A stretch of DNA of 64,000 nucleotides from Lacticaseibacillus songhuajiangensis (GCF_003946025.1 NZ_RHNR01000002.1:55153-119152); one strand, 5' to 3'; shown: positions 36,807-45,744, counted from the stretch's first letter. A program made the numbers and translations. The notes: generated from the sequence alone by a model not told the origin.

Positions 36807-37675
36807 CTAAGCTCCGGTAGCTGCGGTTACTGTGATTGTGGACGTACCGGTCTTCGCACCATCAGTGGTGGTATATGTTGCCTTAGCTGTACCAGCAGTG
36901 ACACCGGTTACGGTGCCGTCATCAGCGATGGTTGCCTTGGTGGCGTCATCTACTGACCACTTACCAGACTTATCGGTAGCGCTATCTGGCGCAACGGCTA
37001 CTGTGAGCTTCGCTGTCTTACCAGTTTCAACGGAGACGGTGGCCGGGGCTACTGTAACCCCAGTCACCGCTACGCTTTTGGGATTTCAGTAATCGTTGCG
37101 TCGGCAGCTTCGGCAGGGAATACCCACTTGTGGAACTGTTCGAAGTTAAATCCTTCGTTGTCTTCTCGACCAATCAGCACAACGTTCCCGTTGTCAGAAT
37201 CGCCACGTGGAATGAAGGAACCTTCAATGGAGTCAGCCGTTGGATCAGGCGTGCCATCAACCGTCTTGGTGTCAACGGAAGGCAGCTTGAACATCCCCTT
37301 GAGCATCCCAACCCATACGTAGCCGCCGCCGGACAGTTTTGTGCGGAACAAGGTTGCCACGTAGTTTGGCGTGAGGTTCTTTGGGTAGACTTCCACACCA
37401 TTTACCACCTTGATGTTGTATAAGTCCTGCTTCATCTGACTGTTAACATCGTAGTTTTCGATAGTTTCAGTGGCTTCGGTGATACCACCAGAAAGAATCA
37501 GGTATGGGCCATCATCAGCGGCCAAAGTCTTAGTTTCGGTTGTGATATCCATCTTTACAGAACTAAGGCCAGGAACCTTAATTGTCGTCTTTACGAGTTC
37601 ATCGTCGCCAACAATCCCGTATTCAAATCCAGAAGCACCAAATTTGGCTTGCTTCTTTGGAGTTGCTCCAGTCAT
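36807..37675 (-). CDS. Major tail protein, long form with Ig-like domain (predicted -1 frameshift)
   Basis: Near the end of the major tail protein, C-CCA-AAA (37076-37082) is followed by GCGTAG. A -1 slip reads AGC GTA GCG... and enters an 89-codon frame encoding a Big_2/Ig-like domain (GVTVAPATVSVETGKTAKL), total 289 aa. Six bases downstream a strong stem (CGGTG/CACCG and GGGG/CCCC) could stimulate slipping. The Ig frame has no usable ATG or ribosome site. Ig decorations on tail tubes are known in other phages. Confidence 0.82.
37070..37675 (-). CDS. Major tail (tube) protein, short form
   Basis: 201 aa, forms the tail tube. N-terminal KKQAKFGASGFEYGIVGDDE and FIPRGDSDNGNVVLIGRED fit the phi13-type major tail protein family. 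It ends TITEIPKA at the in-frame TAG just after the slip site. AGGAGG precedes the start. Confidence 0.9.
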   Translation of the reverse strand: MTGATPKKQAKFGASGFEYGIVGDDELVKTTIKVPGLSSVKMDITTETKTLAADDGPYLILSGGITEATETIENYDVNSQMKQDLYNIKVVNGVEVYPKNLTPNYVATLFRTKLSGGGYVWVGMLKGMFKLPSVDTKTVDGTPDPTADSIEGSFIPRGDSDNGNVVLIGREDNEGFNFEQFHKWVFPAEAADATITEIPKA

Positions 37676-37705
37676 AATTTTTCCTCCTAATTAAAAAAGA
37701 GACCC

Positions 37706-38128
37706 CTAAACGGGAATCCCTTGTGATTGAAAATATGCAGTTACCATGCGCAGTTGTGGGGTATCGTGGTCAGCATCTGAACGATGATAGACCCGCTCCC
37801 AGCCTGCGCCATGCATCGCCTTGCGAATCAGTGTGTCAATTTCTGACGTCTGCTGTAAAAGCTCGTTCTTACACCAGAAGTCAATCTGTACGCGTGGATA
37901 TTCAAGGAAGCGGTCATCGTCCGCATCCGTAGTCTCATCCCCGGGCAAATCGGTAATTCTAATCCACGGAGAGAGTGCGACAATATCTGCATCGGTCGTA
38001 TTGTCAAAATCTGGCGTACCAATGTAAATACCACCTAGCGGGTCGGCGGTTCCGCGCACATCTTCGAGTTTTTGCGTTAATTGTTCGCTACCAAAAAGCG
38101 CATCATAAACCAAATTTAATGCGAGCAT
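37706..38128 (-). CDS. Tail terminator/completion protein (DUF806-like)
   Basis: 140 aa. Its position between the HK97 gp10-like gene and the major tail protein fits the tail terminator role. Acidic, mixed alpha/beta; pattern WIRITDLPGD...YPRVQIDFWCKNELL resembles DUF806 proteins. Confidence 0.8.
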   Translation of the reverse strand: MLALNLVYDALFGSEQLTQKLEDVRGTADPLGGIYIGTPDFDNTTDADIVALSPWIRITDLPGDETTDADDDRFLEYPRVQIDFWCKNELLQQTSEIDTLIRKAMHGAGWERVYHRSDADHDTPQLRMVTAYFQSQGIPV

Positions 38129-38506
38129 CTAACCCCCCACCTTCAAATGCGACAAAAACGTCTCTAATACCTTGCCGCGCGTGCGTTCTTGGACTTCTTC
38201 CACGAAGTGCTGTGGTGATTGCTTGCTAGTACCGTTGTTTGGGAAGTGCACACGGTAACCGGTGTCTTTCCCATAGCCAACGTCAGATTCAAGAATCCCG
38301 CCACGGTCAAGCACACCCGTTGCTCGAATGTCGTCACGCATGTGGGTGGGGTCATCGGTTTCACCCGACCAGACAGGCGTGTCAGTCTTCAAAGCATCGG
38401 CGAATGTCTCTGCACCATCACGAATTGCTGCGCGGGCGTTACGTTGAACGCCGTTGTCCAGTGCCTGAATCTTCGCCAGCAAATCACCATCACCAGTAAC
38501 AGTCAT
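38129..38506 (-). CDS. HK97 gp10-family neck/tail completion protein
   Basis: 125 aa. Helical N-terminus (LLAKIQALDNGVQRNARAAIRDGAETFADAL), then DTPVWSGETDDPTHMRDDI, a typical HK97-gp10 pattern (modification of the joining stop/neck). Overlaps the head-closure gene by 4 bp. Confidence 0.85.
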   Translation of the reverse strand: MTVTGDGDLLAKIQALDNGVQRNARAAIRDGAETFADALKTDTPVWSGETDDPTHMRDDIRATGVLDRGGILESDVGYGKDTGYRVHFPNNGTSKQSPQHFVEEVQERTRGKVLETFLSHLKVGG

Positions 38507-38826
38507 GACCCCACCTTCTTCGCGGTAATAGTCGTAATGTCGCGGCGTTGATAATCTGGATCTAGGCCAGTGATTTCATATTCACTGCCGCGCCACTTAA
38601 TTCGCCACGTTGGTTCGATGTCCTCATCGGTTAAAAACCGCACGATGAACGTGGGTTTTTCGGTGCGAATGCCCAAGTCATTGCTGGCCTCGCGCAAAGG
38701 TGTTTTGGGAACTTCCGCCCAGACCGTCATATGCTTAGTTTCGGTGTTGCTGGTTGGCACGCCGTTCACAATGCCTCGACCGTACGAGACGAATGTAATG
38801 CGTTCGCGCATGTTAGTCGTTCGCAT
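38503..38826 (-). CDS. Head-closure (stopper) protein, SPP1 gp16-like
   Basis: 107 aa, starting RTTNMRERITFVSYGRG, with TVWAEVPKT and the C-terminal WRIKWRGSEYEITGLDPDYQRRD typical of phage head-tail adaptors that close the portal channel. Confidence 0.88.
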   Translation of the reverse strand: MRTTNMRERITFVSYGRGIVNGVPTSNTETKHMTVWAEVPKTPLREASNDLGIRTEKPTFIVRFLTDEDIEPTWRIKWRGSEYEITGLDPDYQRRDITTITAKKVGS

Positions 38827-39157
38827 CGTCAGACACCTCCGTTCGGAGCTGATTAACGATTGCTGAAACTGGGTCTAGCAGCGGATAGCGCATAACGTCT
38901 GCACCTTCGCCCCGATAGTCATACTCTTCTTTGACCTGCTTCATAACGGCTGTAAAAAATCGGTCACGTGTTTCAGGTTTTGCGAGCAGTGATTCAGGGG
39001 CAGTACCAGTCTGCACGGCGCTGGCAATCTGTGTTGAAACGCTGGAGATTAGCGCCTCCAGCATGTCATCTTCCACAGTTTGGTCAATCTTGCAGTACAT
39101 TTTCAGCACCGCAAATTGCGCATCGGTCAGGCCAGTGTGTGTTACTTCGTCAGCCAT
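38813..39157 (-). CDS. Head-tail connector (gp6/gp15-like)
   Basis: 114 aa from the ATG at 39157 (AGGTGG spaced correctly; the earlier in-frame ATG is not). Helix-rich: TDAQFAVLKMYCKIDQTVEDDMLEALI fits the gp6-like head-tail connector/DNA packaging family that forms a ring under the portal. Confidence 0.87.
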   Translation of the reverse strand: MADEVTHTGLTDAQFAVLKMYCKIDQTVEDDMLEALISSVSTQIASAVQTGTAPESLLAKPETRDRFFTAVMKQVKEEYDYRGEGADVMRYPLLDPVSAIVNQLRTEVSDDAND

Positions 39158-39168
39158 TTGTACCACCT

Positions 39169-40517
39169 CTATTCAGCAGGAACGAGTGCTAGCAAGTCAG
39201 CCTTCACAGTTTTGCCAGTGAAGTCAATGCTGTGTGCTGTCAGCCACGCTTTGATTTCGTCAACCGTATTACTGGTGGTTGGCTTAGTGTCACCGCTTGG
39301 GTCAAAAGCCGCCGGAGTAGCCGGCTCTACGCTTTTGGGCCTGCAGCAGGTGCGGTGTAAGTCAGGAAGAACCCAGCCTTAGTGTCGGCAGTAGCTACGC
39401 CAAACCGCATGCCCGCGCGCAGGTACTTGCCGTAGATGTCGTTATCAACCCACTGAATGTCCAGGTCTGCACGGTCTGCAAAGATAATCGCACGTGGCAA
39501 GTCGCCTAGGAAGGCGTGCGCTTCACCAGCGGCACCAAGCACGGTGTCACCGACAACGACTACGCTCATGCCCAGAACGGTCTTACCGGATGGGCTAATG
39601 ATGGAGTCTTGAAGCAGGTAACGGCCATTGCTATCCTTCACTGTGTCAAGGAAGTTGTAGAAGGATTGAGACGCGATGATTGCACGGTTGTATGCAGGGT
39701 CGAGCTCTACGTTGTTGATTTCCTTGAGATCGTCAATGGAGGAAACAGTCTTAGCGGTGAACTTCTTCAATTCACCCGCAATCGCGGTGTTAGCAGTGTT
39801 TCGCTTGAGCTGTTGACCGTTTTCGTTAACAATGCCCACAAGGTCGGCTTCGGAATCGTCAATGTCTTCTTGAGAGATAGGAATAGCGCCACGGTACGTT
39901 GCAACCTTCCATTCAACCTTGTCAAATTCAGGTTTAGCAAGGGTTGGGTTCTTTTCGAGTTCTTCCACAGTGTGAAGAACGCCGGTAACGTTCTTGAGCG
40001 TTGGGTAAACGCCCTGTGCCCGCTTGGCGGAGATTACGTGGGTGAACGGCTTGAGGTCAACGACTGTCTGCAATTCACGCTGTGGAACGTAAGACTGGTC
40101 AACTGGAATCAGGGACTGGTTGTCCGCGGACTTAACACCGGTGGTGGTAGGGTCGGCAGAGGCTTCACCGTCACGGAGCATGTATGCTGGAATATTCATT
40201 TCCTTGCCCAGTTCCTTGCTACGGATGAACGCGTTGATTTCCTTGCGGCGTTCGTCTGTGGTTGGCTTGTGGGCAACAGTCTTAGCGGGTTTCTGCTTGC
40301 CTTCGAGTGCGCCTTCATAAAGGCTGCGCTTTTCTTCCAAGTCCTTGATTTCGGCGGATTCCTTGTCAAACGCTGCGCGTGCTTCCTTAGCCTTTGCAGT
40401 GGCGTCTTCAGTGTCCTGTTCGAGCAGAGAACGAACTTCTGCCTTGTGAGCTTCCGCAGAAGCCCGCTTTTCGTCAAGCTGCTTCTTAATGGCAGCTAGT
40501 TTTTCGTCTAAAGTCAT
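39169..40517 (-). CDS. Major capsid protein, long form (predicted -1 frameshift)
   Basis: At the end of the capsid gene C-CCA-AAA (39333-39339) is followed by GCGTAG. After a -1 slip, translation continues AGC GTA GAG for 54 codons to 39169, giving 449 aa. The added tail is Pro/Thr-rich, then an HeH/LEM-SAP-like helical motif (VDEIKAWLTAHSIDF...KADLLALVPAE). A GCCGG/CCGGC stem lies six bases downstream. Phage A2 of L. casei makes a second essential capsid protein the same way at CCCAAAA (from memory, Garcia et al. 2004). Confidence 0.88.
39327..40517 (-). CDS. Major capsid protein (HK97 fold), short form
   Basis: 396 aa. N-terminal coiled-coil scaffold (delta) domain of about 110 residues (ALKKQLDEKRASAEAHKAE-like heptads), removed by the protease in HK97-type heads. 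The capsid core follows, with YTAPAAGPKA at the in-frame TAG. Downstream of protease and portal, as usual. Confidence 0.94.
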   Translation of the reverse strand: MTLDEKLAAIKKQLDEKRASAEAHKAEVRSLLEQDTEDATAKAKEARAAFDKESAEIKDLEEKRSLYEGALEGKQKPAKTVAHKPTTDERRKEINAFIRSKELGKEMNIPAYMLRDGEASADPTTTGVKSADNQSLIPVDQSYVPQRELQTVVDLKPFTHVISAKRAQGVYPTLKNVTGVLHTVEELEKNPTLAKPEFDKVEWKVATYRGAIPISQEDIDDSEADLVGIVNENGQQLKRNTANTAIAGELKKFTAKTVSSIDDLKEINNVELDPAYNRAIIASQSFYNFLDTVKDSNGRYLLQDSIISPSGKTVLGMSVVVVGDTVLGAAGEAHAFLGDLPRAIIFADRADLDIQWVDNDIYGKYLRAGMRFGVATADTKAGFFLTYTAPAAGPKA

Positions 40518-40556
40518 AATTGACCTCCTGTTTTTGGGTATAAAAATAGGCCCCGA

Positions 40557-41165
40557 CTAGTCGAGACCTTGCAACAAAATCATTTTTTGACGTTCAATCT
40601 GCCACTTTGGCGGCAAATCGAGCGCTTTTACTGCGTCCAGTGACCGTGCACCGATTTTTACTTCGGTATCGGGGTAAGCTGGCGTGGTTACTGGAGAAAC
40701 ATCGTAAATATGGTCGATGGAGCGAATCAAACGGCTATATGGCGCTTCTGCGTCTCCATCACGTGTCCACTTTTCGGCATCGGTGTTGTCCGGAATGGTG
40801 AATGCAAAACTAGACTGTGAAATGATGCCTGCACGCACATTTTCAACCAAATCGCGGCCTAGTTGGGTGTTTGGTGGTGTTAACTTGTACCGCAATCCCG
40901 TTTCGTCCACAGAAAGCTCAAGGTTTACGCCGTTACGTCCGAGAACTTGCGACTGATCGTGGTTAAAAAGTGCTACGGCATTACGCATGTCGGTGTTGTC
41001 GAGCGCGTGTGGATCAATCTGTTCGCGGAACGTGTATTCGCCAAATCCCATCGGACTAGATGCACGATTGAACTTTAACGCGTAGCCTTCAATCACCATC
41101 GGCTGGTCGTCAGTTGCTTCCCGAATTTCCATTGGCGTTGTGGTTGTTCGAATTTCCTTTGTCAT
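40557..41165 (-). CDS. Prohead maturation protease (HK97 U35 family)
   Basis: 202 aa from the ATG at 41165. Motifs: EGYALKFNRASSPMGF, catalytic His in ALFNHDQSQVLGR, catalytic Ser in GIISQSSFAFT. Cleaves the capsid delta domain during maturation. Its 5' end overlaps the portal gene by 56 bp. Confidence 0.92.
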   Translation of the reverse strand: MTKEIRTTTTPMEIREATDDQPMVIEGYALKFNRASSPMGFGEYTFREQIDPHALDNTDMRNAVALFNHDQSQVLGRNGVNLELSVDETGLRYKLTPPNTQLGRDLVENVRAGIISQSSFAFTIPDNTDAEKWTRDGDAEAPYSRLIRSIDHIYDVSPVTTPAYPDTEVKIGARSLDAVKALDLPPKWQIERQKMILLQGLD

Positions 41166-42360
41166 TTTTATCACCTCCCTTCGATGCGAGGTAAACACTG
41201 CGCTGGTCTAAGAAGATTGTGTTCAAGTCAGTTTCCAGTTTATTCATATCTGGCAAGCCGGTGGCCTTCATGCCCAAACGCTTGCGACTTTCATCACCGA
41301 CAATAACGCCGTTCTTTTTGAGCTTAACTACGTCATCGACAGACATCCCAGCAACGGCACTAGTGTCAAAACTGATTGAGTAGTCATGGCGTTGCTGGTC
41401 ATCAAGTAGCTTCATCTCGAATTCAGTCGTAATCGGCATAAAGTAAAACGGCAAATCGTTCTGTACGTAGTCGTCAGACAACTGCTTGACGGACTGGTTC
41501 GGGCTGTTCTGTGCCAACCGGAACGCCGGAACGCGCAAAGCCTTAGCAATCTGCGCTGTGGAGTAGTTGTTACTGGTAATCAGGTTTAGTACGTTGGTGT
41601 CAACTTCAAGCGGTGTGTAGTCCATAGTGTCATCGACCACAATCGGCGCACCAGCGGAGGCACCAGCCTGTGCTTTCTCAAAGTCTTGCCGCATTTTACG
41701 GCGAGCATCAGCACCGAGCTTACCCTTTGCCTTCAGGATTGACCCTTTCAGGCCGTCAGAGAAAAACTTTTGCAGCGTGGATACACCGGAATCTTGCAAG
41801 CCAATTTCTTGTCCTAGCGACAGCAGCGGCGACCGACCACGAATCGTGTCGTAGCTGAAAAACTTCCAGTGAATCACGTCTGCGGCTTGGCACACCTTCT
41901 GCACGCCTGAATTGTATGGCGTGAATCGGTACACGATGTGTGCGGGGTCGTTGTCATCAATCTGTGTCTGCGATGGTGCGTAAAACTCAAACATCGCTGG
42001 TTCACCGCTCAGCGGGTCACGCACAATCCGCGAATACGCGTTACCAGATAGGATTGCGTTCACCGCCATGCTGAACTTCCACTGGTATGCAGTCAGGCGG
42101 CTGTTCGCCTTGGTGTTCATCAAGTATTCGACGTTTTCCAGTGAGACAATTTTGTCGTTCTTGCGGTCTTCCACGACTAATGGGAACCGACCAATATCAC
42201 CCGCGATAATCGAAACAGCCGTCAGCACGTCCGAGTTGCGCAATGCACCAATACCAGTGTAGCCACCGCGTGTGGACGGCAAGATGCCCTCATCGAGCAA
42301 ACTGCCAGCCCAGTGCGGGTCGGCATTGGTCGCATAATCAATACTGCGAAATAGCTTCAT
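41110..42360 (-). CDS. Portal protein (HK97 family)
   Basis: 416 aa; dodecameric DNA channel at one head vertex. Features: ADVIHWKFFSYDTIRGRSPLLSLGQEIGL, the crown/stem region SNNYSTAQIAKALRVPAFRLAQ, and an Asn/Gly/Lys-rich C-terminal tail. Coupled to the small gene upstream and the protease downstream. Confidence 0.94.
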   Translation of the reverse strand: MKLFRSIDYATNADPHWAGSLLDEGILPSTRGGYTGIGALRNSDVLTAVSIIAGDIGRFPLVVEDRKNDKIVSLENVEYLMNTKANSRLTAYQWKFSMAVNAILSGNAYSRIVRDPLSGEPAMFEFYAPSQTQIDDNDPAHIVYRFTPYNSGVQKVCQAADVIHWKFFSYDTIRGRSPLLSLGQEIGLQDSGVSTLQKFFSDGLKGSILKAKGKLGADARRKMRQDFEKAQAGASAGAPIVVDDTMDYTPLEVDTNVLNLITSNNYSTAQIAKALRVPAFRLAQNSPNQSVKQLSDDYVQNDLPFYFMPITTEFEMKLLDDQQRHDYSISFDTSAVAGMSVDDVVKLKKNGVIVGDESRKRLGMKATGLPDMNKLETDLNTIFLDQRSVYLASKGGDKNDKGNSNNHNANGNSGSN

Positions 42361-42366
42361 TATTTA

Positions 42367-42555
42367 TCACCCCCTTTCATCGGGGAGCAGTAAAACAGTG
42401 GCAACTAGCACTATTAATCCACCAAGCGTGTACAAACCGATCGTAGTGGAAACTCTAAAGCTGGCGATGGTGATTATTGCCATACCCGCAAGCAGAAGCA
42501 GAGGGGCAATATTGGTCACCAGCCAATACATAGCGGTTAATATTTTTTGATTCAT
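42367..42555 (-). CDS. Small two-helix membrane protein (DUF1056-like)
   Basis: 62 aa from the ATG at 42555. Two hydrophobic segments (TNIAPLLLLAGMAIITIASF; LGGLIVLVATVLLL). It sits between the large terminase and portal, exactly where DUF1056 proteins occur in related phages. Role unknown. Confidence 0.7.
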   Translation of the reverse strand: MNQKILTAMYWLVTNIAPLLLLAGMAIITIASFRVSTTIGLYTLGGLIVLVATVLLLPDERG

Positions 42556-42568
42556 ATAATCGCCTACC

Positions 42569-44278
42569 TTAAAATCCAAAATCGTTACTGAATACATCTT
42601 CATCATTCAAAAACGCGTCAACATCTTCAGTAAATGCAATCGCATATGCGTCCAGTAGTGCGTCCATCATGTCAATCTTATTAGCGTATTTGTTCTTATT
42701 AATCCGTACGCCGTTGTTGTCGCTCATCAAAACCGCATTCATCGCGGCCATCTGCATTAGCTGGTTGCCACTATGCTGAATCTTGCCGCCAATAATGTCA
42801 TCACGAAACTGCTTAGTTGGCATCGACAGCGTGAGTGTTCCTTGACGTACCGCAATCATCGGCCATTCGGGGTGGTTCTTTTCGATGGTAGTCAGCATTG
42901 GTCCGAATTGGTACGGATCATAGCAGATTCCTTGTACGTCAATGTCATTGCGTTCGATAAAGTCTTCCAGCCACTCATAAACACGGTCGTTGTCAATAAT
43001 GCCGGATTCGAGCGTGGTGACTTCGCACTCGCCGCGTTTTTCAGCAGCTAGATAGTCCATTTTGTCGGTTTTAATCTTGTTTTCAATGCCACCCTTGCTG
43101 GCGATGAACGCGTATCCGTCCGCAAACCAGTGGCCTTCTTGCAAAACCAGCCACGTAATGGCGAATAGGTCACTCGTGCGACCAACGTCAATGCCGAACC
43201 AGACTTTTTGACCACGTAAATCAGGCTTTTCGTCTGTTTCGGCCGACTTCCAGTCTTCAAAATTAAGATAGCTGTCTTCAGTAGCTTGCCGCCAGATGTT
43301 GAAGTTTTTAACGAGTTTCGCGTTTAAGCTACCATCTTCACGCGCTTGTTCGAGCTTTTGTGCTAGATAGTCGTGAATTTGGTCGTGCAGCACGTCCACG
43401 TCCATTAGCGGGTTCGACTTAATCCACTGGCGTTCATCATTAATCTCTTCCACCGATTCTTGCTCAGCGATGAATGCAAAATAGCGCTCCCCGTCAGCTT
43501 CACCAGAGAGCACTTTCTTGGCATATGGATAATTCTGCGTGAACATCGGCACATTCATATCGAACCCGGCGGTGGAAATGATAAACGTCAGGTAACTTGG
43601 TAACAGCACCTGCCCAGAAGCGAGCGTTTCGAGCATATCAGTTGTTTTGGCATTCGCATACTCATCCACGACGGCAACGTGAGGCTCGTAACCATCGACT
43701 AGTCCCGCATCACGTGAGAAACTGCGAATCGTACTGCCATCGTCGAGGTTAACCATCTCATCACGCGTAATTTTAACCATACGCTTGATTTCGGGGTCTT
43801 TTCGGCATAGTGCACGTAACCTATCTTTGACCATGTTAAACACAATGCTGGCCTGCTTGCGGTCGTTGGCGGCGGTGTAGAGTTGGCGTTTGTTGGCTGG
43901 GTTCTTGCCGAACAGGAACTCATATAACAAGACCCCCGACACTAGAAGCGATTTACCGTTCTTGCGTGACATAGAAATAAAAGCGTCCGTGAATCGCCTG
44001 ATTGTGTGGTCGTCCTTGTCTACCCAGCCATATAAGATACCAATAATGAACTTCTGGAATGGTGCCAGTGGTTGCGGTCGGCCAGACTTTGGTTCGGGCA
44101 AAAACTCCATGAATTTCACGGCTTTGCCAGCAAGTTCCGAATCCCATACCCAGCGCCAGTCAGTACGTTTTAAGTCGGATTCTTGGCGTTTAACCGCCTG
44201 TAATACCGCTGTGGAAGTCAACAAGCGCCCGTCTAGCACACGTTTAATGAAGTTTGGGGTCGGGTCTGTGAATTTCAT
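42569..44278 (-). CDS. terL: Terminase large subunit
   Basis: 569 aa DNA-packaging motor with nuclease. ATPase: Walker A-like SRKNGKSLL at about residue 112, Walker B AVVDEYANAK. C-terminal RNase H-like nuclease with Asp in WFGIDVGRTSDL and DMMDALLDAYAI. Belongs to the Terminase_1 group of cos-type Lactobacillus siphophages. Confidence 0.96.
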   Translation of the reverse strand: MKFTDPTPNFIKRVLDGRLLTSTAVLQAVKRQESDLKRTDWRWVWDSELAGKAVKFMEFLPEPKSGRPQPLAPFQKFIIGILYGWVDKDDHTIRRFTDAFISMSRKNGKSLLVSGVLLYEFLFGKNPANKRQLYTAANDRKQASIVFNMVKDRLRALCRKDPEIKRMVKITRDEMVNLDDGSTIRSFSRDAGLVDGYEPHVAVVDEYANAKTTDMLETLASGQVLLPSYLTFIISTAGFDMNVPMFTQNYPYAKKVLSGEADGERYFAFIAEQESVEEINDERQWIKSNPLMDVDVLHDQIHDYLAQKLEQAREDGSLNAKLVKNFNIWRQATEDSYLNFEDWKSAETDEKPDLRGQKVWFGIDVGRTSDLFAITWLVLQEGHWFADGYAFIASKGGIENKIKTDKMDYLAAEKRGECEVTTLESGIIDNDRVYEWLEDFIERNDIDVQGICYDPYQFGPMLTTIEKNHPEWPMIAVRQGTLTLSMPTKQFRDDIIGGKIQHSGNQLMQMAAMNAVLMSDNNGVRINKNKYANKIDMMDALLDAYAIAFTEDVDAFLNDEDVFSNDFGF

Positions 44279-44290
44279 CGTATAACCTCC

Positions 44291-44743
44291 CTAGCCAAAC
44301 ATATCCGTTAGCGACTTCTTCTCTTTTTCCACTTTTGGCATGTTCATCGCCATACGTGAATTTACGTTTAAGCCTAAGTCGCTCGCCAGACCCTTGATTG
44401 CGTCCGTAGCCTTGCGCAGTTGGCTCAAATAACCTAAATACTCTTCCGTACTGCCGTCAGCCTGCGCTTTATTCATTACGTCCACGATGTGACGGTAACT
44501 GGCATACCACGTGCAATAAGCTTCGAGTTCAGTACGATCAAAATTGCGCAGCGGCAGCTTACCAATACTGCCCACGATTCGGCGGTATTCGGCTTTAGCA
44601 ATCGGTTCAAGATGTGCTGGCGGCGTTTTCTGCAATTCTGGTAATCCATCAGCGGCTAAAATCTCAGCCTGCATCTTCGCTTCCTGCTGAAGCACGGTCA
44701 AATGACCTTGAGATTGGGATAATATCTTCTGTTTTCTAGCCAT
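44291..44743 (-). CDS. terS: Terminase small subunit (P27 family)
   Basis: 150 aa. PEWL-like helical N-terminus, then KAEYRRIVGSIGKLPLRNFDRTELEAYC and LGLNVNSRMAMNMPK, characteristic of the P27 family. Recognises the packaging site. AGGAGGTTAAAGTGGGTT precedes the start. Confidence 0.92.
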   Translation of the reverse strand: MARKQKILSQSQGHLTVLQQEAKMQAEILAADGLPELQKTPPAHLEPIAKAEYRRIVGSIGKLPLRNFDRTELEAYCTWYASYRHIVDVMNKAQADGSTEEYLGYLSQLRKATDAIKGLASDLGLNVNSRMAMNMPKVEKEKKSLTDMFG

Positions 44744-44900
44744 AACCCACTTTAACCTCCTAAACAGTAATAATATGGGACGCTATCCCCACAGCAACCT
44801 TTAAAATTGATGGAAATTGGGATGTGAAAAAGAGGCTGTCCGTTCAGGAGCAGCCGAAAATGTAGCCCCCGAAAAAATAGACGGGGGTGGGATGGGGATT
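44744..44900 (-). other. Non-coding strip before terS (possible cos region)
   Basis: 157 bp without a gene, containing the hairpin CCCCCG-TCTATTTTTT-CGGGGG at about 44863-44884 and G-rich tracts. In related phages cos lies upstream of terS; the cohesive end itself cannot be read from sequence. The hairpin may instead be a terminator of the HNH gene. Confidence 0.4.
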
Positions 44901-45695
44901 TTATTGCGCGATAATTTCGAAGCCGGAAAATTTTCCTTCCGATTTTTGCTCATCAATCCGCGACATGACCTTCACGAGTTCAGGAACGTTTCTGTGTTGT
45001 TTGTTCATTCGTTCGATGCAAACTTCTTTTGATGTATTCAACATGAGATGATGCAAGTCTCGACTGACTAACAGACTATCGAGCTTCTCGTCTGGAAACG
45101 TTGTGATAATCCAAACGTTGTCGAAGGTTTGTTCTGTCTTGAGCTTGCGAAGTATCAGCTCACGAATGAGAGTTACATAATCATGAACGTCAATGTTCTT
45201 GATGTGTTCAGGCAGCCCAGTAAGTGCGTGCATGATAGCATCGTAGTCGAAGATTAAGTCATGACTTCCACAGTGGTGGGCAACGTATGTAGTCTTGCCA
45301 CTTGCTGGATAACCAGCAATTACGTTGATGCGCATCGAACGCTTCACACCTTTCTTTCGCTTAGCCGTCTCGCGCCGCGTCTTGTAATAGTGGCAATCCT
45401 TGCACAGTGATTGCAGGTTGTCGGCATTCAGCCGGTCATCCCAATCGTCTTCGCTTGGAACAACGTGATCCACGAGCGTTGCCTCCATACCACATCGTTG
45501 GCAGATACCATTGTCACGCTCCAGTATTTGTTGCCGTAAATGTAGCCACTGTGCTGACCGATAGAACGCCACGTACTTGCCGTTAGTCTGCGTCCGGTGC
45601 CTGTTATATGCGCGGTCTGAATCCTGACGCGGACGGTAATCAAGTGGTACGAGTTTGCGGTGACCATTAATGAATACGAGCTTAGTCTGTGCCAT
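44901..45695 (-). CDS. HNH endonuclease fused to a P-loop kinase-like domain
   Basis: 264 aa from the ATG at 45695. N-terminal half: HNH motif with zinc Cys pairs (CQRCGMEATLVDHVVPSEDD ... NLQSLCKDCH) at about 80-125. C-terminal half: Walker A IAGYPASGKTTY at about 149 and a kinase-type core (LIFDYDAIMHAL), like AAA_33/polynucleotide-kinase proteins. A free HNH beside terS is common and aids cos cutting in some phages; the attached kinase could act on DNA ends (inference). Confidence 0.87.
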   Translation of the reverse strand: MAQTKLVFINGHRKLVPLDYRPRQDSDRAYNRHRTQTNGKYVAFYRSAQWLHLRQQILERDNGICQRCGMEATLVDHVVPSEDDWDDRLNADNLQSLCKDCHYYKTRRETAKRKKGVKRSMRINVIAGYPASGKTTYVAHHCGSHDLIFDYDAIMHALTGLPEHIKNIDVHDYVTLIRELILRKLKTEQTFDNVWIITTFPDEKLDSLLVSRDLHHLMLNTSKEVCIERMNKQHRNVPELVKVMSRIDEQKSEGKFSGFEIIAQ

Positions 45696-45744
45696 GGTGC
45701 CCCCCACATAAAAATAGCACCACAAGCTAAACATGCTTGGACGC

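Noticed and set aside
36807..37067. Independent gene for the Ig-like domain starting at GTG 37067
   Set aside because: No ribosome site before the GTG, and the frame continues upstream exactly to the CCCAAAA slip site.
39169..39350. Stand-alone gene between capsid and head-tail connector
   Set aside because: No ATG, GTG or TTG start between the upstream stop and the encoded domain; a -1 shift from the capsid gene explains it.
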